Shown here piece after piece: positions 42,703 to 49,791 of a DNA stretch of 64,000 bases (position 1 is the stretch's first letter; the number at the start of each line of letters is the position of its first letter). Position numbers and translations under genes: made by a program. Below the pieces are notes generated by a model. It saw nothing but the letters and a program-made list of their open reading frames with translations, searched no databases and was not told the DNA's origin. This DNA is from JACVRM01 sp963755085. GTDB lineage: Bacteria > Actinomycetota > Thermoleophilia > Gaiellales > Gaiellaceae. The stretch lies in NCBI GenBank assembly GCA_963755085.1, contig CAVWIN010000003.1, positions 275,498 through 339,497 on the forward strand. Reading direction: 5' to 3'.

Positions 42703-42791
42703 TCAGAATCCTCCTGTCCGCGAAGCCGAGGGTTGAAGCCTCCCAAAAGCGCGAAAGCCCGGTTCCGCGAACCCCCAGCGTCGGGGGGATC
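42703..42791 (-). other. glmM-glmS spacer with a GC hairpin
   Basis: On the minus strand CCCCC-GACGCT-GGGGG forms a short stem soon after the glmM stop. A second weaker CGCG hairpin is followed by CTTTT before the AGGAGG site of glmS. I see no glmS ribozyme core. It may be a weak terminator or processing site. Confidence 0.4.
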
Positions 42792-44054
42792 TCAACCGAG
42801 CTCTCGTCGAACGAGAGCGGTGATGGTACCACAGAGATCGCGCGCGGCCCCCTCGTCAGAGGCCTCGGCGAGCACCCTGACGACGGGCTCCGTGCCCGAC
42901 GGACGGACGAGAATTCGGCCGTCTCCGTCGAGTTTCGCGTTGAGTGCGTCGACCTCCTCCCGGATGGCCGGCGTGAGCTCACGGCGGGCCACGCGGATGT
43001 TCTCCTTCACCTGCGGATAGCGCGGCATCACGGCCGCAGCCTCGGCCAGCGTGCGGCCGCCGAGCGCGCCGCAGACGAGCAGGGCCGCGGCCAGGCCGTC
43101 GCCGGTCACGTGGTCGCGGAGGTAGATCAGGTGGCCCGACTGCTCGCCGCCGAGCTGGCCGCCCTCGCGGTCCAGCGCGTCGAGGACGTAGCGGTCGCCG
43201 ACGTCGGTGGTGACGACGCGGATGCCGCGGTCGGCCATCAGCCGGTGGAAGCCGAGGTTGGTCATCACCGTGACCGCGACGAGGTCGACGCCGAGCGCCA
43301 GCGCGAGCACCGCCAGCAGCTGGTCGCCGTCGAGCGGCGTGCCGGCGGCGTCGACGGCAAGCACGCGGTCGCCGTCGCCGTCGAAGGCGAAGCCGAGGTC
43401 GAGGCCGTGCTCGGAGACGGTGCGCGAGAGCAGGCGCAGGTCGGTCGCGCCGCACTCCACGTTGATGTTGGTGCCGTCGGGCGCGTCCGCCACGGCCACC
43501 ACGTCGGCGCCGAGCCGTCGGAACGCCTCCGCGCCGATGGCGGAGTAGGCGCCGTTCGCGCAGTCGACGCCGATGCGCAGCCCGGCGAGGTCGGTGCCGA
43601 AGCGCTCCACGACGTGGTCGAGGTAGCTGTCGAGTGCGACGTCGACGCGGTCGATGCTGCCCCGCTCCGTCGCCGGCGGCGCGTCGAGCAGGCCCTCGAT
43701 CTCCTCCTCCTGCGCGTCCGTGAGCTTCTGGCCCTGCCCGGTGAAGAGCTTCACGCCGTTGTACTCGGGCGGGTTGTGCGAGGCCGAGATCACGACGCCG
43801 ACGTCGAGCGCGAGCAGCGCGACCGCCGGCGTCGGCAGCACGCCCGCCAGCACCGCGTTGCCGCCCGCCGCCACCACGCCCCGCGCGAACGCCTCCTCGA
43901 GCTCCGGCCCGGACCCCCGGGTGTCGCGCCCGACGAACACGCGGCCGCCGCCGGACCAGCGGGTCACGGCGCTGCCGAGCTGCTCGACTAGCTCGCACGT
44001 CAGCGTCTCGCCGACGATGCCGCGCACGCCGTCGGTACCGAAATACCGCCTCAA
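42792..44054 (-). CDS. glmM: Phosphoglucosamine mutase
   Basis: GlmM converts glucosamine-6-phosphate to glucosamine-1-phosphate. The 420-residue protein has the phosphoserine loop VVISASHNPPEYNGVK, the N-terminal RYFGTDGVRGIVGE, the metal loop FAFDGDGDRVLAVD, the sugar-binding GGEQSGHL and the phosphate-binding RPSGTEPVVRV. Length is slightly short of the usual 440-450. It lies 40 bp after rpsI, giving the gene order rplM-rpsI-glmM-glmS that is common in actinobacteria. Confidence 0.97.
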   Translation of the reverse strand: MRRYFGTDGVRGIVGETLTCELVEQLGSAVTRWSGGGRVFVGRDTRGSGPELEEAFARGVVAAGGNAVLAGVLPTPAVALLALDVGVVISASHNPPEYNGVKLFTGQGQKLTDAQEEEIEGLLDAPPATERGSIDRVDVALDSYLDHVVERFGTDLAGLRIGVDCANGAYSAIGAEAFRRLGADVVAVADAPDGTNINVECGATDLRLLSRTVSEHGLDLGFAFDGDGDRVLAVDAAGTPLDGDQLLAVLALALGVDLVAVTVMTNLGFHRLMADRGIRVVTTDVGDRYVLDALDREGGQLGGEQSGHLIYLRDHVTGDGLAAALLVCGALGGRTLAEAAAVMPRYPQVKENIRVARRELTPAIREEVDALNAKLDGDGRILVRPSGTEPVVRVLAEASDEGAARDLCGTITALVRRELG

Positions 44055-44069
44055 GGGAGGCGGAGCCTA

Positions 44070-44098
44070 CTAACCATCTCGCGCAGCGAGATGGTTAG
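44070..44098 (-). terminator. 13-bp hairpin overlapping the rpsI stop codon
   Basis: CTAACCATCTCGC and GCGAGATGGTTAG form a perfect 13-bp stem with a 3-nt loop. The rpsI stop TAA (44095-44097) lies inside the stem. No U-tract follows on the minus strand, so it could attenuate glmM transcription or protect the ribosomal protein mRNA 3' end. Confidence 0.55.
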
Positions 44099-44490
44099 CG
44101 CTTGCTGAACTGCGGCGCCTTGCGGGCCTTGTGCAGCCCGGCCTTCTTGCGCTCGACCATGCGGGCGTCGCGGGCCAGGAAGCCCTCGCGCTTGAGCATG
44201 ACGCGCAGCTCCGGGTCGGACTCGACGAGCGCACGGGCGATGCCGTGGCGGACGGCACCCGCCTGCCCGCTCGGCCCGCCGCCGTGGACGCGCACGCGCA
44301 GGTCGTAGGTTCCCTCCAGCCCGGCTACCTTGAACGGGGCCATGACCGTGGTCCGGTGCGTCACGCGCGGGAAGTACTCCTCGACGGTGCGGCCGTTCAC
44401 CCAGGTGGCGCCGTCGCCGGGCCGCAGGATCACGCGCGCGACCGAGGTCTTGCGCTTGCCGGTGCCGAGGTACTGCGCGGGCTGGGACAT
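44095..44490 (-). CDS. rpsI: 30S ribosomal protein S9
   Basis: A 131-residue S9 with the usual GTGKRKTSVARV start, the central RVHGGGPSGQAGAVRHGIAR and the basic C-terminal tail ending KKAGLHKARKAPQFSKR, which reaches the ribosomal P site. It directly follows rplM with no gap, as in most bacteria. A strong hairpin covers its stop codon. Confidence 0.99.
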   Translation of the reverse strand: MSQPAQYLGTGKRKTSVARVILRPGDGATWVNGRTVEEYFPRVTHRTTVMAPFKVAGLEGTYDLRVRVHGGGPSGQAGAVRHGIARALVESDPELRVMLKREGFLARDARMVERKKAGLHKARKAPQFSKR

Positions 44491-44925
44491 CTAGTTCCTG
44501 ACCTCCAGAGGTTGTGGCGACTGCGCCTCGTGCGGATGCTCCGGCCCGGCGTAGACCTTCAGCTTGCCGAGCTGCGCACGGCTGAGGCGGTTGCGCGGGA
44601 GCATGCCCTTGACCGCCTTGCGGATGACCTCGGTCGGGCGGCGCTCGAGCTGTTCGCGCAGCGTCCGCGACCGGAGCCCGCCGGGGTAGCCGGAGTGGCG
44701 GTGGTACATCTTCTGGTCGAGCTTCTGGCCCGTGACCGAGATCTTCTCGGCGTTCACGACGACCACGAAGTCGCCGGTGTCGACGTGCGGCGTGTACTCG
44801 GGCTTGCGCTTGCCGCGCAGGGTGTCCGCGATCTGCGTCGCGAGACGCCCGAGGGTCTGCCCCTCGGCATCGACGACGTACCAGTGGCGCTCGACGGCGC
44901 CCGGCTTTGCATTCCAAGTCTTCAT
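44491..44925 (-). CDS. rplM: 50S ribosomal protein L13
   Basis: A 144-residue L13: RHWYVVDAEGQTLGRLAT, then PEYTPHVDTGDFVVVVNAEK, KMYHRHSGYPGGL and VKGMLPRNRLSRAQLGKLKV. It is the first gene of the rplM-rpsI operon. The 50-bp spacer to the upstream transporter gene holds a hairpin with a T-rich tail ending just 5 bp before the start codon, leaving no space for an ordinary promoter after it. Confidence 0.99.
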   Translation of the reverse strand: MKTWNAKPGAVERHWYVVDAEGQTLGRLATQIADTLRGKRKPEYTPHVDTGDFVVVVNAEKISVTGQKLDQKMYHRHSGYPGGLRSRTLREQLERRPTEVIRKAVKGMLPRNRLSRAQLGKLKVYAGPEHPHEAQSPQPLEVRN

Positions 44926-44930
44926 TGCAC

Positions 44931-44955
44931 AGAAAAGAGCGGACCACGCGTCCGC
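44931..44955 (-). terminator. Intrinsic-terminator-like hairpin between the MFS gene and rplM
   Basis: On the minus strand GCGGAC-GCGTG-GTCCGC is followed by TCTTTTCT. It lies 22 bp after the MFS stop and ends just before rplM. It either ends the MFS transcript or acts as an attenuator in the rplM leader. Confidence 0.6.
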
Positions 44956-44976
44956 CGGCGGCCGATTGTAGCAGCG

Positions 44977-46185
44977 CTACGCGGGTTCCAGGGCCGGCGC
45001 GGGCTCGCGCCGGAAGACCAGCAGCACCACCGCCGGGACGACCGCCATGAGCGTCCCGCCGACCGCCAGGCCGACCGTGCCGAGGCCGGTGAACGCGGCC
45101 CCGCCGACGAGCACGAGCACCGCCGCCGTCATCGACGCCACGAGGTCGGAGAAGCCGATCAGCCGCCCGCGCTCGGTCACGCCCGCGAGGGTGACCAGCT
45201 CGGCCGTGGCCGCGACGTACGAGAAGCTCCAGCCCAGCCCGAGGCCGAACAGCGCCACCGACATGCCGACGATGGAGTCGAGCCACACGAGCGCGAGCGT
45301 GGAGGCGGCCATGAGGGTGAGCCCGGCGGTGATCGCGCGCTGCCGGCCCATGCGGTCGATGAGGTCGCCGACCACGATGACGAGCCCGAACATGCCGACG
45401 ATATGCGCGCTGATGATCCGGAAGACCTCGCCCTGCGCGTGCCCGTGGTCGATTGCGACGTAGCCGGAGAGGTTCATCACCGAGGCCATCACCGCGAAGC
45501 TCGTCACGGCGGCCAGCAGGGCGAGCGGGACGCCCGGCCGGCGGAGGATCTCCTTGAGCGGCGAGGCGGCGACCACCGGGTCGCCATGCTGCCTGGCGAT
45601 CGTCGAGGGATCCGGCCGCACGAAGAACGCGATCACGAGCCCGGCGACGAGGAACGCGCCGGCCGCGAGCCACGGGACGACGAGGTCGTCGGCGGTCAGG
45701 TGCTTGCCCGCGAACATCGGGCCGAAGACGAAGGGCCCCAGCACGGCGCCGATGACCGAGCCGAACAGGACGTAGGACATCCCGCGCGCCCGGCGGTCGG
45801 GCGGGTACATCTCGGCCGCGGCCGCCCGCGACAGCTGGACGACGCCGCCGCAGCCGCCCGCAAGCGCCAGGCCCGGCAGGACGAGCGTCCACGTGTCGAG
45901 TGCGCACCCCGCCGCGGTGATCGTGCAGCCCGCTACGCCGGCGAGGAAGCCGATGCGGATGATCGGCATCCGGCCGTACCGGTCCATCGCCCGTCCGGCC
46001 GGGCCTGCCGCCAGCGCGCCCGAGACGAGGAAGATCGCCGGGCCGAGCCCGAGGATTCCCTTCACCCCGGTGACGAGGACGAGCGTGACGGTCGCCACGG
46101 CGACGGACAGCTGGAACATCCCCGACAGGCAGACGAGCCCGGATGCGAGCAGCACTGTGTTGCGGCGAACCGGGTACTCGGTCAC
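44977..46185 (-). CDS. MFS transporter (12-TM)
   Basis: A 402-residue major facilitator with about 12 helices. It has a motif-A-like AGPAGRAMDRYGRMPIIRIG between helices 2 and 3 and a second copy, VGDLIDRMGRQRAITAG, in the C-terminal half. The substrate is unknown. Its start overlaps the uracil-DNA glycosylase stop by 4 bp, so the two are co-translated although unrelated in function. Confidence 0.9.
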   Translation of the reverse strand: MTEYPVRRNTVLLASGLVCLSGMFQLSVAVATVTLVLVTGVKGILGLGPAIFLVSGALAAGPAGRAMDRYGRMPIIRIGFLAGVAGCTITAAGCALDTWTLVLPGLALAGGCGGVVQLSRAAAAEMYPPDRRARGMSYVLFGSVIGAVLGPFVFGPMFAGKHLTADDLVVPWLAAGAFLVAGLVIAFFVRPDPSTIARQHGDPVVAASPLKEILRRPGVPLALLAAVTSFAVMASVMNLSGYVAIDHGHAQGEVFRIISAHIVGMFGLVIVVGDLIDRMGRQRAITAGLTLMAASTLALVWLDSIVGMSVALFGLGLGWSFSYVAATAELVTLAGVTERGRLIGFSDLVASMTAAVLVLVGGAAFTGLGTVGLAVGGTLMAVVPAVVLLVFRREPAPALEPA

Positions 46186-46700
46186 CGGAGCACTTCTACC
46201 AGCCCCTCCCGGAACGCCTGAGCGCCGCCGTGGGAGGGATGGCGGATGCCGGGCAGCCCGAGCGCGTGCTCAGCGACGCGACCGACGGGCACGATGCGGC
46301 GCCCACGGGCCAGCTCGGTGACGAACCGGGCGCCCGCTTCCACCTCGCCGCGCGTCGGCGGCCGGTTCGACGCCGGCTCGCCCACACGGTGCGGGTGCGT
46401 CGGGACGGCGTTCCAGAGCAGCACGTCCTCCTCGGCGCCGAGCTCTGCGAGCACACGGTGGACGATGGTCGCGGTCGCCTCGGCCGGCCCACGGCCCGTC
46501 AGCTGGCGCTCGGACGTGAACGGCAGGCCCGAGACGCGCGCGCCGCGGTAGCCGGCGGCCTCACCGACGAGCAGCACGCGGGCGCCGGCGCGGGCCGCGA
46601 GGTACCGTCGCAAGCGGCGGCACCGGGCGTCGGCGCCCGTCCCGTCGCGGTAGAAGTTGAAGGTCTCGCCGATCCGTGTCGCCGCGAGTCTTGTGACCAT
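46182..46700 (-). CDS. Uracil-DNA glycosylase family protein
   Basis: About 172 residues with the UDG fold: motif A region VLLVGEAAGYRGARVSGLPF, VLLWNAVPTHPH in the middle, and a C-terminal HPSHGGAQAFR as motif B. This branch of the superfamily removes uracil or related bases; which base cannot be told. ATG 46700 overlaps the ATG of the divergent PLD gene at the same CATG. A shorter start is possible but none is clearly better. It is coupled to the MFS gene downstream. Confidence 0.82.
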   Translation of the reverse strand: MVTRLAATRIGETFNFYRDGTGADARCRRLRRYLAARAGARVLLVGEAAGYRGARVSGLPFTSERQLTGRGPAEATATIVHRVLAELGAEEDVLLWNAVPTHPHRVGEPASNRPPTRGEVEAGARFVTELARGRRIVPVGRVAEHALGLPGIRHPSHGGAQAFREGLVEVLR

Positions 46701-47796
46701 GTCCGACATCGATGTTCGTACTCTGACGGACGGCGGCCAGACGGCCGAGGCCGTCGCGGGCTGGATTGCGGAGTTCATCCGCGGCGCGCAGCGGACGCTC
46801 GACCTCGCGCAGTACGACTTCCACCTCGGCGCGGCGACGGCGCCCATCGTCGCGGCCGCGTTCGCAGACGCCGTCGGGCGCGGTGTCGCCATCCGCATCG
46901 TCTACGACGTCGACAGCGCCATCCCGGTGCCGGTCCCGCCGCCGCCCGAGCCGGACACGCGCTTCATCGCGTCGCTCGGCGTCGAGTCCCGCGCGATCGC
47001 CGGCATCCCCGACCTGATGCACCACAAGTACGTCGTCCGCGACGGCGCGACCGTCTGGACGGGCTCGCTGAACTGGACGGACGACTCCTTCTCACGCCAG
47101 GAGAACATCGTCGCGATCGTGCAGTCGGAGCTGCTCGCCCGCGCCTACACGCTCAACTTCGAGGAGCTCTGGACGAAGGACGCCGTGGCGAAGACGGGCA
47201 GGATCGAACCGCGAAAGGTCGAGGTCGGCGCCGCCGAGGTGCGGCCGTGGTTCACGCCCGGGTTCGGCGAGGAGGTCGCGCACCGGATCGCGCGGGCGGT
47301 CGGGAAGGCGAAACGCCGCGTCCGGCTGCTCTCACCGGTGCTAACGAGCGGGCCCGTGCTGGGAACGCTGGCCGAGGCCGCGTCCGAGAACCGCGTCGAC
47401 CTGGCCGGGTGCCTCGACGCCACGCAGATGCAGGACGTGCTCAAGCAATGGGGGGCAACCGGGTCGGTGACGTGGAAGCTGCCGCTCCTGCTCGCGGTCG
47501 TCCCGGGCCGGTTCTCGGGCAAGGCATCGACGCCGTGGAACCGATCCGGCAGCCCGCACGACTTCATGCACGCAAAGGTGCTCGTCGCCGACGACACCGT
47601 GTTTCTCGGGAGCTACAACCTCTCGCGCTCGGGCGAGATGAACGCCGAGAACGTGCTCGAGATCGAGGACGCCGGGCTCGCCGAGCGGATGGCCGCCTTC
47701 GCCGACCAGGTGCGGGCGAGCTACCCGGCGATGACGCTGCAGTTCCTCAGCCGTCCCAGGAAACCAGGTCGTCGAGGGGGACCCGGCGGCGCGTGA
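46699..47796 (+). CDS. Phospholipase D-like protein
   Basis: A 365-residue PLD-superfamily protein with two HKD motifs: HHKYVVRDGATVWTGSLNWT and HAKVLVADDTVFLGSYNLSR followed by GEMNAEN. It has no signal peptide or membrane helix, so it is probably cytoplasmic. It could be a phosphodiesterase acting on lipid or nucleic acid. It overlaps the convergent nitroreductase gene by 50 bp. Confidence 0.9.
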   Translation: MSDIDVRTLTDGGQTAEAVAGWIAEFIRGAQRTLDLAQYDFHLGAATAPIVAAAFADAVGRGVAIRIVYDVDSAIPVPVPPPPEPDTRFIASLGVESRAIAGIPDLMHHKYVVRDGATVWTGSLNWTDDSFSRQENIVAIVQSELLARAYTLNFEELWTKDAVAKTGRIEPRKVEVGAAEVRPWFTPGFGEEVAHRIARAVGKAKRRVRLLSPVLTSGPVLGTLAEAASENRVDLAGCLDATQMQDVLKQWGATGSVTWKLPLLLAVVPGRFSGKASTPWNRSGSPHDFMHAKVLVADDTVFLGSYNLSRSGEMNAENVLEIEDAGLAERMAAFADQVRASYPAMTLQFLSRPRKPGRRGGPGGA

Positions 47797-48349
47797 GCCG
47801 GCTGCTGTGAACGGCGTCGTCGCCCTGGGCGGAGGGGTGCCCGATGGTCAGAACGCAGACGAAGTGCACGTCGTTGGGCATGCCGACGAGCTCGCGTAGC
47901 GCCGGGACGTCCTCGGGCAGGACGCCGAAGACGCCGGTGACGAGGCCCTCATCGAGCGCGGCGAGCTGGACGAGCATGAAGAGCGCGCCGGCGTCCACGT
48001 ACCAGTAGGGCGCGGGCCAGCCGATCTCCTCGCCGTCGGCCAGCTTGTCCGGCTGCCGGTAGCGCTCGTGGTAGCTCTCCTCGCGGACGCCGACGACCAC
48101 GTGGACGGGCGCCGCGGAGATCCAGCGCTCGAGCCCGGCCGCCGCGTACTCGTCCTCGCCGGCGAGCTGACCGATCGCCTGCCGTGTCGCCGGCGCGGTG
48201 ATGACGTAGAGACGATGCCCCTGGCTGAACCCTGCGCTCGGCGCGCGCCGGACGGTGCCGACGATCCGCTCGACCGTCTCGCGCGGGACGGGCTCGTCCG
48301 AGTACGAGCGCACCATGCGGCGGCGGCGCAGGAGCTCGCGGAACTCCAC
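47747..48349 (-). CDS. Nitroreductase family protein
   Basis: A 200-residue FMN-dependent nitroreductase-like protein. The N-terminal FRELLRRRRMVRSYSDEPVP carries the FMN-binding Arg set, followed by RRAPSAGFSQGHRLYVI, an AGALFMLVQLAALDEGL helix, and TGVFGVLPEDVPALRELVG. The substrate is unknown. GTG 48349 follows TAGGGT by seven bases, back-to-back with the divergent DedA promoter. Confidence 0.9.
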   Translation of the reverse strand: MEFRELLRRRRMVRSYSDEPVPRETVERIVGTVRRAPSAGFSQGHRLYVITAPATRQAIGQLAGEDEYAAAGLERWISAAPVHVVVGVREESYHERYRQPDKLADGEEIGWPAPYWYVDAGALFMLVQLAALDEGLVTGVFGVLPEDVPALRELVGMPNDVHFVCVLTIGHPSAQGDDAVHSSRLTRRRVPLDDLVSWDG

Positions 48350-48356
48350 GGTTTCG

Positions 48357-48372
48357 ACCCTACCCGTACGCT
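48357..48372. promoter_or_regulatory. Back-to-back -10 boxes of nitroreductase and DedA genes
   Basis: TAGGGT on the minus strand (48357-48362) precedes GTG 48349 by seven bases. TACGCT on the plus strand (48367-48372) precedes GTG 48379 by six bases. Both are leaderless-type promoters. Confidence 0.5.
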
Positions 48373-48378
48373 CCGCGC

Positions 48379-49221
48379 GTGAAGCTCGTTCCGACGCTCC
48401 TCGCGGGCGCAGCGCTCGTCGCGGCCGGCGTGCTCGCCTGGAGGCGGCGCTGGGTGCTGGCCGCGGTCGCGGTGGTCGCGGCGGCCGGGCTCGCCGTCTT
48501 CGCCAGCGTCGAGCTGCCGAGCGTCGAGACGATCCTGACCGACCTCGGCTCGCGGCTCGGCAACTGGACGTACCTCCTCGTCGGCGTGCTCGCCTTCCTC
48601 GAGACGTCGGCGTTCGTCGGGCTGATCGCGCCGGGCGAGGTGGCCGTCGTGTTCGGCGGCTTCGTCGCCGGGCAGGGCGCGATCAACCCGGTCGTGCTCT
48701 GGCTCATCGTCTGGTTCTGCGCGGCGGCGGGCGACTCGACCGGCTACGTGCTCGGTCGCAAGCTCGGCCGGAGCTGGGCGCTGAAGTACGGCGAGCGCGT
48801 CGGCGTGACGGCGGGCCGCTTCGACGCGGTCGAGCGCTTCTTCCTGCGCCACGGCGGCAAGACGATCCTGATCGGCCGCTTCATCGGCTTCTTCCGCTCG
48901 CTCGGCCCGTTCGTCGCCGGCAGCGCGCGCGTCCCGTACGGCCGCTTCCTCGCCGCGTCGCTGGCCGGCGCCGGCCTCTGGAGCGCCGTGTTCGTCGCGC
49001 TCGGCTATGTCTTCTATCGGAGCTTCCACCGCGCGTTGCACTACGTGCAGCAGGGGAACACGGTGTTCGGTGTCCTCGTCGTCGTCGCCGTGGCCGGGTA
49101 CGGCCTCTACCGCCTCTGGCACAGCCCGCAGGCGCGCGCACGCGTCCGCAAGGGCCTCGGGCGGCTCATCGGCCGCCAGGACATGGAGGACATCGAGGCG
49201 CTGCGCGACCGCGATCCCTGA
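48379..49221 (+). CDS. DedA family membrane protein
   Basis: A 280-residue protein with two N-terminal helices, a DedA core and a further helix near the C-terminus. Core motifs are FLETSAFVGLIAPGEVAVVF, the Gly-rich re-entrant GDSTGYVLGRKLGR and the second re-entrant IGRFIGFFRSLGPFVAGSAR. Some DedA proteins flip undecaprenyl phosphate or phospholipids. It is followed after 15 bp by the ferritin-like gene. Confidence 0.93.
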   Translation: MKLVPTLLAGAALVAAGVLAWRRRWVLAAVAVVAAAGLAVFASVELPSVETILTDLGSRLGNWTYLLVGVLAFLETSAFVGLIAPGEVAVVFGGFVAGQGAINPVVLWLIVWFCAAAGDSTGYVLGRKLGRSWALKYGERVGVTAGRFDAVERFFLRHGGKTILIGRFIGFFRSLGPFVAGSARVPYGRFLAASLAGAGLWSAVFVALGYVFYRSFHRALHYVQQGNTVFGVLVVVAVAGYGLYRLWHSPQARARVRKGLGRLIGRQDMEDIEALRDRDP

Positions 49222-49236
49222 TCCGAAAGGAGCCGC

Positions 49237-49557
49237 ATGCCGTTCGACCAGTACCACGAGCCGCCGGAGGAGCTGCCGCAGGAGGTGCGGACGTTCGCCC
49301 GCATCTGCACGTCGCTGATCGAGGAAGCCGAGGCGATCGGCTGGTACGAGCAGCGCCTCGCCGTCGAGAAGGATCCCGATGCGCGCGCGATCATGGAGCA
49401 CGCGCAGCAGGAGGAGTTCCTGCACTTCTCGATGGATCTCGAGTTCCTGGCGCGGCGGAAGGACGCCTGGCGGATCGCGCTCAAGGACGTCCTCTTCAAA
49501 AAGGGCGACATCGTCGCGGCGGCGGAGAAGGCGGAGGCGGAGCAGGAGGCCGAGTAG
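49237..49557 (+). CDS. Ferritin-like protein resembling encapsulated ferritin (EncFtn)
   Basis: A 106-residue two-helix protein. Residues E30, W36, Y37, E60 and H63 line up with the ferroxidase-site residues E32, W38, Y39, E62 and H65 of EncFtn. The helices are SLIEEAEAIGWYEQRLAVEK and RAIMEHAQQEEFLHFSMDLE. EncFtn dimers oxidise iron at a shared site and normally sit inside an encapsulin shell. No shell gene is in this window, and the acidic tail shows no cargo-loading peptide. An AAAGGAG site precedes ATG 49237, and the gene is probably co-transcribed with DedA. Confidence 0.8.
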   Translation: MPFDQYHEPPEELPQEVRTFARICTSLIEEAEAIGWYEQRLAVEKDPDARAIMEHAQQEEFLHFSMDLEFLARRKDAWRIALKDVLFKKGDIVAAAEKAEAEQEAE

Positions 49558-49598
49558 CGCGTTGACCAGCGGCCGAGGCTGGTCGTATCGTCTGCAAC

Positions 49599-49787
49599 AT
49601 GTTCGATCGCCTTCGAAATTGGCTTCGCCCCGCACCGACAAACCAGGAGGACATGGAGGCCCAGAAGGACGGCCGCCAGATCCGCGAGGACGTCGAGACG
49701 CTGCGTGCGGGCACTCGGAGCCCCCTCGAGGCCGCGATGTACACGCACGGCGGCTCAGAGAGCCGCGGCCGAGAAATCCCCGACTAG
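49599..49787 (+). CDS. Small hydrophilic protein of unknown function
   Basis: A 62-residue protein, rich in charged and polar residues, with an N-terminal amphipathic MFDRLRNWLRPAP helix and a likely coiled segment (NQEDMEAQKDGRQIREDVET). I recognise no family. TATCGT ends seven bases upstream of ATG 49599, matching the leaderless pattern and supporting expression. It converges on guaA with a 4-bp gap. Confidence 0.5.
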   Translation: MFDRLRNWLRPAPTNQEDMEAQKDGRQIREDVETLRAGTRSPLEAAMYTHGGSESRGREIPD

Positions 49788-49791
49788 CCGC

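Noticed and set aside
42703..42791. glmS ribozyme upstream of glmS
   Set aside because: The spacer is only 89 bp and lacks the ribozyme core; only short GC hairpins and a normal AGGAGG site are seen.
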